A DNA stretch of 64,000 nt from Nocardia cyriacigeorgica (lineage in GTDB: Bacteria > Actinomycetota > Actinomycetes > Mycobacteriales > Mycobacteriaceae): positions 372,001-436,000 of the forward strand of contig NZ_VBUT01000003.1 in NCBI RefSeq assembly GCF_005863245.1, written 5' to 3'. Numbering within the stretch: the first letter of the stretch is position 1; each line of letters begins with the position of its first letter. The position numbers and the translations under genes are program-made. Of this stretch, positions 54,715-64,000 are shown one piece after another. The notes under the pieces are model-generated. The model was not told where the DNA came from and made no database searches. It saw only the letters and a program-made list of their open reading frames with translations.

Positions 54715-55726
54715 GACGAGCGCGGATTTCGGATTGCGTGATCTGCTCGGCCTGCGCGGTGCCGCGGGCTGGCTGTTCCTGGCCATTCTGGAGCTGACCA
54801 TCGTGCTGTACATGGCGCGCAACTTCAGCGAGGCCTCGCCCGTGCCCGCCACGGCCGCGCTGGTGCTGCTGGTGGTGGCGGGCGTGGTGGTGCTGATGGC
54901 GCCGCACGAACCGCTGCCCTGGCCCGCAACCTCCTATGTCGTGATCGCCGGACCGCTGGCCACCGCTTTGACCACCTTCGATGTGCAGGAGTACGCATCG
55001 AACCAGGTGTGGACGGCCTTCGCGTCGTCGTATGTGCTCGCGGTGCTGGTGCTGCGCGGGCGTATGGGTGCGGCCTGGCTCGGCGTCGCCGGGGTAGCCG
55101 TCGTCGTGGCGGTGGTGGGCGCGGTCGCCGGGCTCTCGGCAGGGGTGATCGTCGGCTCGATCGTGCCGGTCGCCACCGTCGCGGGGGTTTCGGTGTGCGC
55201 GTTGATCATGCGGCCCACCCAGCGGTCGCTGCGGCTGCTGCGCGAGGAGGCCACCATGCGCGCGGCCGCCGAAGCCACGATGGCCGCCGAGAACGGCGAA
55301 CGCGATCGTCAGCTGGCCCGGCTGGACAAAGTGGCGCGCCCGATCCTGGAGCGCATCGCCGACGGTGTCGAACTCACCCCTTACGAGCGCGAACAATGCC
55401 GGTTGCTCGAGGCCGAACTGCGCGATGGCCTGCGGGCACCCCAGCTGGCCACCGACGAACTCAACAGCGCAGCCCGAGGGGCACGCGCACGGGGCGTCGA
55501 GGTGGTGTTGCTCGACGACGGCGGATTCGACGGAGTGCCGCGCTCGGTGCGTCGTCGCGTGATCGAGGCCGCCATCCGCGAACTGGACGCGGCCAACGCG
55601 GGCTCGGTCACCGTGCGGATCCTGCCGACCGGTCGCCGCATCCTGGCGACGGTGCTGGCGAACGCGCCCGAGGAGGACCGTCGCACCGAGATCGATCTGG
55701 CCGGGCAGGTCACCGTCTCCACCTGA
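54707..55726 (+). CDS. Kinase-like membrane companion protein lacking an ATP-binding site
   Basis: A 339-aa protein with five to six membrane spans (residues about 20-170), a coiled-coil (MRAAAEATMAAENGERDRQL) and a soluble C-terminal part. The layout copies the neighbouring kinase, but no HD motif, N-box or glycine-rich ATP lid is seen: the matching regions read RPILERIADGVELTPYEREQ and DELNSAARGARARG. It overlaps the kinase gene by 8 bases, so it is probably a third component, for example a co-sensor or kinase regulator. Confidence 0.75.
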   Translation: MAETSADFGLRDLLGLRGAAGWLFLAILELTIVLYMARNFSEASPVPATAALVLLVVAGVVVLMAPHEPLPWPATSYVVIAGPLATALTTFDVQEYASNQVWTAFASSYVLAVLVLRGRMGAAWLGVAGVAVVVAVVGAVAGLSAGVIVGSIVPVATVAGVSVCALIMRPTQRSLRLLREEATMRAAAEATMAAENGERDRQLARLDKVARPILERIADGVELTPYEREQCRLLEAELRDGLRAPQLATDELNSAARGARARGVEVVLLDDGGFDGVPRSVRRRVIEAAIRELDAANAGSVTVRILPTGRRILATVLANAPEEDRRTEIDLAGQVTVST

Positions 55727-55843
55727 TCCGGTCCGGTGGTGCTCGGGCGGGCCGACCGCATCGTTGCTGCTGGAGGCCGAAAGTGTCCATCGGTGGGTGG
55801 CGCGCAGTCGGTATCTGTCACACCCCCATGGCAGGGTGCGGGT

Positions 55844-57055
55844 ATGCGGACGATGAGTGCGGCGGCGGCGCGGCGAACGGTGCTGGCGGCGCAAGGCTTC
55901 GGTAAACCGAGGCCGGCCAAGGCGACCCGGCGCACCATTGCCGGAGTGCTGGGCAGAACCCAACTGCTGCAACTGGATTCGGTCTCGGCGGTGGTCCGGG
56001 CGCATTACGCACCGGTGTTCAGCCGTATCGGCGCTTACGACCGCGGGCTACTGGACGAGGCTGCCTGGCACACCGGCACGCGTCGGCCGCGCACGCTGGT
56101 CGAGTACTGGGCGCACGAGGCGGCGCTGATCCCGGTCGAGGACTGGCCGCTGATGCGCTGGCGCATGCAGCGCTACCGGCACGGTCGCTGGGGTGGTGCG
56201 CGCGCTGTGCTCGAACGCAACCCCACACTGGGCAAGGACATCCTCGACGTCATCGCCGAGGTCGGTGCGGCCAGCGCCGGTGAGGTGGAACGCCATCTGG
56301 AGCTGGACAAACCGCGTCCGCCGGGATCGTGGTGGAACCTCAGCGACACCAAGATGATCTGCGAGCAACTCTTCGCCGCCGGCGAGCTCTCGGTGGGCCG
56401 CCGGGTGGGCTTCACCCGTCACTACGACCTCGCCGAACGGGTGCTGCCCGCGTCGGTGTTCGAGCGATCGGTCCCCGAAGACGAGGCCGTCCGGGAACTG
56501 GTGCTGCGCGCGGCCACCGCCCTCGGCGTCGCCACCGAGCCCGACCTGCGCGACTACTACCGGCTGGCCGGTGCGCAGACCAAACCCGCCATCGCCGATC
56601 TCGTGGACGCGGGTGAGCTGATCCCGGTCGATATCGCCGAGTGGGGAGCACCGGCCTATCTGCGCGCCGGCGTCACCACGCCGCGCCGGATCGGCGGTGC
56701 CGCCCTGCTGTGTCCGTTCGACCCGCTGATCTTCTTCCGGGCCCGCACCGAACGCGTCTTCGGCTTCCACTACCGGATCGAGATCTACACCCCGGAACAC
56801 AAACGGGTGCACGGGTATTACGTGTTCCCGTTCCTGCTGGACGGCGAACTCGTCGGCCGCGTCGATCTGCGCGCCGAACGCGGCGCCGGACGGCTGCTGG
56901 TGCCCGGCGCGTTCGCCGAACCGGGCCGCTGCGACGCGCACACGGCGCAGGCGTTGTGGACGGCGCTGCGGGAGATGGCCGATTGGCTGGAACTCGACGA
57001 CATCGTCATCGGTGAGCGGGGCGACCTCGCACCGCTGTTGCACAGGGCCGGCTGA
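55844..57055 (+). CDS. Winged-helix DNA glycosylase-like protein (AlkX/YcaQ family)
   Basis: A 403-aa HTH_42 (YcaQ/AlkZ) family protein. The catalytic-type motif reads Q43-L44-D45 in TQLLQLDSVS, the QxD form of AlkX/YcaQ rather than the QxQ of AlkZ. The C-terminal block LLCPFDPLIFFRARTERVFG is diagnostic. Such glycosylases remove bulky or crosslinked alkylated bases. ATG 55844 is chosen in an open frame that begins 36 codons earlier. It is monocistronic and convergent with the next gene. Confidence 0.85.
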   Translation: MRTMSAAAARRTVLAAQGFGKPRPAKATRRTIAGVLGRTQLLQLDSVSAVVRAHYAPVFSRIGAYDRGLLDEAAWHTGTRRPRTLVEYWAHEAALIPVEDWPLMRWRMQRYRHGRWGGARAVLERNPTLGKDILDVIAEVGAASAGEVERHLELDKPRPPGSWWNLSDTKMICEQLFAAGELSVGRRVGFTRHYDLAERVLPASVFERSVPEDEAVRELVLRAATALGVATEPDLRDYYRLAGAQTKPAIADLVDAGELIPVDIAEWGAPAYLRAGVTTPRRIGGAALLCPFDPLIFFRARTERVFGFHYRIEIYTPEHKRVHGYYVFPFLLDGELVGRVDLRAERGAGRLLVPGAFAEPGRCDAHTAQALWTALREMADWLELDDIVIGERGDLAPLLHRAG

Positions 57056-57177
57056 CACGACCGACGCGGGCGCTTGTCCCGGTCGTCGCCCGGGCTGTGG
57101 CCCGGCGCCGTGGGATGGGCGTCGCCGGCGTTGTGTTCTCGGCGACGCAACAGCCGCGGGGCCCGTCCCCGCCGCTT

Positions 57178-57747
57178 TCAGTCGGAACTACCGGTGCTTC
57201 GGTCGGAATCCCGGCCGTCACCGGCATCGCGGTCGGAGTCGGAGCCCCTGGACTCACCACCGGAACCGCCGGCATCGCGAGAACTGCTCGTATGCCGCTT
57301 GGGCCCGCCACCGTATCCACCGTATCCGCGCATCTGATCGCGCAACGCTCCCGACACCACGCCCGACATCCACGAATTCAGCGATTGCCCGCTCTGTGCC
57401 GCGGCCTCCTCGGCCCGGGATTTCAGCTGCTCCACCAGACGCAGGGTGACCCGGCTGATATCGCCGGTCATCTCTTCGAAAGTGGGGTGCTCGGAGTCGG
57501 TGGCCGAATTGTTGCGCACATCGACGGCGACGTTCGTGCCGTCCATCGATACATGCACGGTGCGGTCACCGAGTGCCGCGCTGACCTCGGCGGCCATATC
57601 CGACAGCGCCGACAGCAGCACCAGCCGTGTTGAACTCTCCACGGCCGCGGCCAGGGCGGCGGCCGTGGCCTGGGTTTTCTCGTCGCCGAGGGCAGCCGCG
57701 GCGATCAGATCCGCGCGCAGGCGGGCGGTGTAGGTGTCCAGATCCAT
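57178..57747 (-). CDS. RHH/HicB-like protein with low-complexity tail
   Basis: A 189-aa protein. Residues about 1-100 look like a partial HicB-type or sensor domain (ALGDRTVHVSMDGTNVAVDV), then TLRLVEQLKSRAEEAAAQSG and QSLNSWMSGVVSGALRDQMR, which matches a ribbon-helix-helix DNA-binding segment. The last 45 residues are rich in Gly, Ser, Asp and Arg. No toxin gene is adjacent. It probably represses its own promoter; its function is otherwise unknown. Confidence 0.72.
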   Translation of the reverse strand: MDLDTYTARLRADLIAAAALGDEKTQATAAALAAAVESSTRLVLLSALSDMAAEVSAALGDRTVHVSMDGTNVAVDVRNNSATDSEHPTFEEMTGDISRVTLRLVEQLKSRAEEAAAQSGQSLNSWMSGVVSGALRDQMRGYGGYGGGPKRHTSSSRDAGGSGGESRGSDSDRDAGDGRDSDRSTGSSD

Positions 57748-57880
57748 GACATCAGTGTGACGCCATCGATGATGTCTTTCAAGCAACGTTTTGGCGTCAC
57801 CGCGATGCCATGAGACGGGTATCATGTGCCCGCCGCCCCCGAACGGCGACGAGGGTGTCGAGGGTGTGTCCCGGACCGGG

Positions 57881-57886
57881 TAGCCT
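57881..57886 (+). promoter_or_regulatory. -10 of the dapA promoter
   Basis: TAGCCT lies 8 bases before an ATG that opens a 22-codon upstream reading frame, not dapA itself. Confidence 0.55.
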
Positions 57887-57894
57887 TTCTGACC

Positions 57895-60897
<3,003 letters not shown>

Positions 60898-60909
60898 AAT
60901 CTCGCGGGC

Positions 60910-60943
60910 AACCCGCCGGACGAGCAGTCGTCCGGCGGGTTTT
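60910..60943 (+). terminator. Rho-independent terminator after RNase J
   Basis: AACCCGCCGGACGA (60910-60923) pairs perfectly with 60928-60941 around a GCAG loop, followed by a T-run. It starts 13 bases after the stop. Confidence 0.85.
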
Positions 60944-61099
60944 CTGTTGCCGCACGCATGGCGGCACCGGTGTGTCGGCGTGTCCGGCGTCGCGGTCCGG
61001 TGCATGATGAACCCCATCACCTGGGCATTCGCCCCGCTCATCAGCACAAGTTACAGGCGATACCAGTGTTGCGGATGGTCCTGATGGTGCGTTTACGGC

Positions 61100-61105
61100 T
61101 AGCCT
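61100..61105 (+). promoter_or_regulatory. -10 of leaderless ftsK promoter
   Basis: TAGCCT is followed by 6 bases and the ftsK ATG. No Shine-Dalgarno is present. Confidence 0.6.
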
Positions 61106-61111
61106 GAGTTC

Positions 61112-63736
61112 ATGGCAGGTAAGTCCCGCAGCACCACTACGGCACGTGCGCGGGCGGGATCGGCACGGGGGCGGACAACGGCAGCCTCCACTCGTTCGGC
61201 GACGAACCCATCTCGTTCGGCGACTCGCACCGGTTCGGCCGCCCGCGGCCGCACCTCGGCGGCCCGCGGCCGCGCTTCGGCAGGCCGGGTCCGCGGGACG
61301 GGGTCGCGCCGCCCGGCGCGCCGGTCACAGACCGCACCACTGGCCGTCATCGGGCGCGGGATCAGCGGCGGCTGGACCATGCTGGCCCGCGGGCTCGGCG
61401 CCACCACCCGCACGCTGAGCCGGGCGGGGGAGATCGAGCACGGGCACCGTCGCGATGGGATCGCGCTGGCGTTGATCGCCCTCAGCGGCGTCATCGCGGC
61501 GGCGGTCTGGCTCTCGGCGGGCGGCCCGATCGGGCACTTCGTCGACGACGCGATCCGTGCGGTATCGGGGTCGGCCTCGGCCGCACTGCCGTTCGTCGCG
61601 GCCGGAATCGCGCTGGTGCTGATGCGCACCGAACCGCATCCGGAGATCCGGCCCCGGCTGGTCCTAGGCGGTTTGCTCGTCGGGCTGCCGATGCTCGGGC
61701 TCTGGCATATCGCCGCGGGCGCCCCGACCGATGCGCACGGGCGGTCGCGCGCGGCCGGTTTCGTCGGGTTCGTGGTCGGTGGCCCGCTCACCGACGGGCT
61801 GACGGCCTGGCTGTCGGTGCCGATCCTGTTGCTGGCCATCGTCTTCGGTGTGCTGCTGGTCACCGGCACCACCGTGCGTGAGCTGCCCGCGCTGTTCCGG
61901 CACTACTTCGGCACCGCAAGCGGCGGCGACGAATACGACGATTACGACCCAGAATTCGCCTCCGGCGGCTATGACGCGGACGGATTCCCGCTCACCCGCA
62001 GCGGTTCCCGTCGCCGCGGACGCACGCCCGAGGAGAACTACCCGGCCGACGAGTTCGCCGGATCCGACGCCATCACCGAATCGCTGGGCGAACCGCCGCT
62101 GCGTGACGCCAAGCCGATCGCCACCGAAGCCCCGGCCGAACCACCGAAGCCCAGGGCCAAGCCGAAGCCGGCCAAGGCCGTCGACCAGACTCCGCCGCCG
62201 CCGAAGGAACCGGAGTTCGTCACCGACCGGGTCATCGAAGGCGATTACACGCTGCCGCCGATGAGCCTGCTCACCGATGGTGATCCGCCCAAGAAGCGCA
62301 GTGCCGCCAATGAATCGATGATCGAGGCGATCACCGAGGTGCTGGTGCAGTTCAAGATCGACGCCGCGGTCACCGGGTTCGTGCGCGGGCCGACGGTCAC
62401 CCGGTACGAGGTCGAACTCGGCCCTGGTGTGAAGGTCGAGAAGATCACCGCGCTGGCTCGCAATATCGCCTACGCGGTGGCCACCGAGAATGTCCGGCTG
62501 CTCGCGCCGATCCCCGGCAAGTCGGCGGTCGGTATCGAGGTGCCCAACTCCGATCGCGAACTCGTGCGCCTCGCCGATGTGCTCAAGGCGCCCTCGACCC
62601 GCAATGATCACCATCCGCTGGTGATCGGCCTCGGCAAGAACATCGAAGGCGAGTTCCTGGCGGCGAACCTGGCCAAGATGCCGCATCTGCTGGTCGCCGG
62701 TTCCACTGGTTCCGGTAAATCGAGCTTCGTGAACTCGATGCTGGTGTCGCTGCTACAGCGGGCCACCCCGGAGGAGGTCAGGATGATCCTGATCGACCCG
62801 AAGATGGTGGAACTGACCCCTTACGAGGGCATTCCGCACCTGATCACGCCCATCATCACCCAGCCGAAGAAGGCGGCGGCCGCGCTGGCCTGGCTGGTGG
62901 AGGAGATGGAACAGCGCTATCAGGACATGCAGGCCAACAAGGTCCGCCATATCGACGACTTCAACAAGAAGGTGAAGTCGGGCGCGATCACCGCGCCGCT
63001 GGGCAGCGAGCGGGTCTACCGGCCGTATCCCTACATCCTGGCCATCGTGGACGAGCTGGCCGACCTGATGATGACCGCACCGCGTGACGTCGAGGACGCC
63101 ATCGTGCGGATCACCCAGAAGGCGCGCGCCGCGGGCATTCACCTGGTGCTGGCGACGCAGCGTCCGTCGGTGGACGTGGTAACGGGCCTGATCAAGACCA
63201 ATGTGCCCTCGCGGCTGGCGTTCGCGACGTCGTCGCTCACCGATTCGCGCGTCATCCTGGACCAGCCGGGCGCGGAGAAGCTCATCGGTATGGGCGATGG
63301 CCTGTTCCTGCCGATGGGTGCGGGCAAACCGACCCGCTTGCAGGGCGCCTATATCAGCGACGAAGAGATCCACGCCGTCGTCGAATTCACCAAGAACCAG
63401 GCCGAACCCGAGTACACCGAGGGCGTCACCGCGGCCAAGGCGGGCGAGAAGAAGGACGTCGATCCCGATATCGGCGACGATCTGGACCTGTTCTTGCAGG
63501 CGGTGGAGTTGGTGGTCACCTCACAGTTCGGTTCCACCTCGATGTTGCAGCGCAAACTGCGGGTCGGATTTGCGAAAGCCGGCCGGCTCATGGACCTGAT
63601 GGAGACCCGCAATGTGGTGGGTCCCAGCGAGGGTTCCAAAGCGCGTGATGTGCTGGTGAAACCGGATGAGCTCGAAGGGCTGCTGTGGTCGATCCGCGGC
63701 GGTGGTGACGAGCCGCCGCCGGAGCCGGAGGACTGA
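61112..63736 (+). CDS. ftsK: DNA translocase FtsK/SpoIIIE
   Basis: An 874-aa septum-linked motor that pumps chromosomal DNA at division. The Arg/Thr-rich N-terminus is followed by about four membrane spans (residues 115-260), an acidic/proline linker, then the motor domain. Walker A is VAGSTGSGKSSFV and Walker B is YILAIVDELADLMM; TQRPSVDVVTGLIKTNVPSR is also present. The C-terminal gamma winged helix (TSMLQRKLRVGFAKAGRLMD) recognises KOPS-type sequences. Confidence 0.96.
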   Translation: MAGKSRSTTTARARAGSARGRTTAASTRSATNPSRSATRTGSAARGRTSAARGRASAGRVRGTGSRRPARRSQTAPLAVIGRGISGGWTMLARGLGATTRTLSRAGEIEHGHRRDGIALALIALSGVIAAAVWLSAGGPIGHFVDDAIRAVSGSASAALPFVAAGIALVLMRTEPHPEIRPRLVLGGLLVGLPMLGLWHIAAGAPTDAHGRSRAAGFVGFVVGGPLTDGLTAWLSVPILLLAIVFGVLLVTGTTVRELPALFRHYFGTASGGDEYDDYDPEFASGGYDADGFPLTRSGSRRRGRTPEENYPADEFAGSDAITESLGEPPLRDAKPIATEAPAEPPKPRAKPKPAKAVDQTPPPPKEPEFVTDRVIEGDYTLPPMSLLTDGDPPKKRSAANESMIEAITEVLVQFKIDAAVTGFVRGPTVTRYEVELGPGVKVEKITALARNIAYAVATENVRLLAPIPGKSAVGIEVPNSDRELVRLADVLKAPSTRNDHHPLVIGLGKNIEGEFLAANLAKMPHLLVAGSTGSGKSSFVNSMLVSLLQRATPEEVRMILIDPKMVELTPYEGIPHLITPIITQPKKAAAALAWLVEEMEQRYQDMQANKVRHIDDFNKKVKSGAITAPLGSERVYRPYPYILAIVDELADLMMTAPRDVEDAIVRITQKARAAGIHLVLATQRPSVDVVTGLIKTNVPSRLAFATSSLTDSRVILDQPGAEKLIGMGDGLFLPMGAGKPTRLQGAYISDEEIHAVVEFTKNQAEPEYTEGVTAAKAGEKKDVDPDIGDDLDLFLQAVELVVTSQFGSTSMLQRKLRVGFAKAGRLMDLMETRNVVGPSEGSKARDVLVKPDELEGLLWSIRGGGDEPPPEPED

Positions 63737-63822
63737 CCGGTCGGCTCTTGTCCGGAAGGTTTGCTCTGGCCGATCCGCTCGCTGGGCGCGGGCGGGATCG
63801 GACGAGGAGTGACCTCCGTCGA

Positions 63823-63888
63823 GGCTCACCGTGGAGTCGAACCACGCGACCGGGGCTTATGAGACCCCGGCGGCAACCTGCGTGAGCC
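63823..63888 (-). tRNA. tRNA-Met(CAU)-like sequence without a normal D-arm
   Basis: On the minus strand 66 bases fold as a tRNA body: a perfect 7-bp acceptor stem (GGCTCAC/GTGAGCC), an anticodon stem of 5-7 bp with loop CTCATAA (anticodon CAU), a 5-base variable loop, and a 5-bp T-stem (CGTGG/CCACG) with canonical loop TTCGACT. Between acceptor and anticodon stems there are only 13 bases, too few for a standard D-arm. CCA is not encoded. It lies 33 bases downstream of tRNA-Arg. It may be a degenerate copy or a functional tRNA-like RNA. Confidence 0.6.
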
Positions 63889-63890
63889 AT

Positions 63891-63918
63891 GGGCCGAGCG
63901 CTGGACGGCGCTCGGCCC
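63891..63918 (-). terminator. Hairpin between tRNA-Arg and the tRNA-Met-like sequence
   Basis: GGGCCGAGCGC (63891-63901) pairs perfectly with 63908-63918 around a 6-base loop. It follows tRNA-Arg by 3 bases and probably ends or processes that transcript. No U-run is seen. Confidence 0.6.
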
Positions 63919-63921
63919 GCG

Positions 63922-63994
63922 TGCGCTCGGGAGGATTCGAACCTCCAGCCTTCTGAGTCGTAGTCAGACGCTCTGTCCGTTGAGCTACGAGCGC
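63922..63994 (-). tRNA. tRNA-Arg (anticodon ACG)
   Basis: A canonical 73-base tRNA: acceptor GCGCTCG/CGAGCGC, D-arm GCTC/GAGC, anticodon stem TCTGA/TCAGA with loop CTACGAC (anticodon ACG, read as ICG after editing), T-stem GGAGG/CCTCC with loop TTCGAAT, and discriminator A. The 3' CCA is not encoded. Confidence 0.95.
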
Positions 63995-64000
63995 GAAATG

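Noticed and set aside
57088-57107. Terminator hairpin between the AlkX-like and RHH-like genes
   Set aside because: The CCGGGC/GCCCGG stem is only 6 bp and such matches are common at this GC content.
63770-63801. Terminator after ftsK (CCGATCC/GGATCGG)
   Set aside because: Seven pairs around an 18-base loop without a U-run is too weak to call.

Overview
The window is very GC-rich and looks like a chromosomal segment of a Nocardia or a close relative in the Mycobacteriales. The backbone gene order is that of the Mycobacterium tuberculosis region from cysG to ftsK: cysG, efpA-like, proS, two DUF4439-type genes, rimP, nusA, ylxR, infB, rbfA, nrnA-like, dinF-like, pptH, pptT, truB, sirR-like, ribF, rpsO, pnp, M16 protease, dapB, dapA, RNase J and ftsK. 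At least twelve coding starts have a TAnnnT -10 hexamer 6 to 8 bases upstream and no leader, a start type that is common in this order.

Layout. 1-4.97 kb: two tandem membrane proteins of DoxX/HTTM type (the first runs off the left edge), then an APH-like kinase with a DUF7064/7065-like partner behind a KstR-like box. 4.99-9.8 kb: Ddn-like reductase, siroheme synthase, EfpA-type exporter, PPOX protein, YaaA. 9.85-12.9 kb: ectoine/hydroxyectoine uptake operon ehuBCDA. 13.2-30.9 kb: translation and transcription core (proS; rimP-nusA-ylxR-infB; rbfA) with an inserted acyl-CoA dehydrogenase and NmrA-type gene, then phosphodiesterase, MATE exporter, PptH/PptT and TruB. 30.9-32.0 kb: TetR/DUF4345 pair with two operators.

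32.1-41.3 kb: the main accessory region. Nine genes surround a GntR/FCD regulator: two maleate isomerase/arylmalonate decarboxylase-family proteins, a 2-hydroxyacid dehydrogenase, an amidase, a DUF3830 protein, a class III aminotransferase, a semialdehyde dehydrogenase and a tartrate/D-malate-type dehydrogenase. Both divergent promoter regions carry the same 12-base box ATTGTTGACAAT, so the block looks like one regulon for an unidentified amide- or amine-bearing C4-type acid. No dedicated transporter is present.

41.4-47.9 kb: DtxR-type regulator, ribF, rpsO, a long structured pnp leader, pnp and an M16 protease. 48.0-57.7 kb: ArsR/MFS pair, small proteins including a VOC protein with an apparent CTG start, dapB with two partners, a response regulator/kinase system with a third kinase-like membrane protein, an AlkX/YcaQ-like protein and an RHH-like protein. 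57.9-64 kb: dapA behind a 22-codon upstream ORF, RNase J, ftsK, and on the minus strand tRNA-Arg(ACG) followed by a tRNA-Met(CAU)-like sequence without a normal D-arm. No rRNA, CRISPR, transposase or phage gene was seen.
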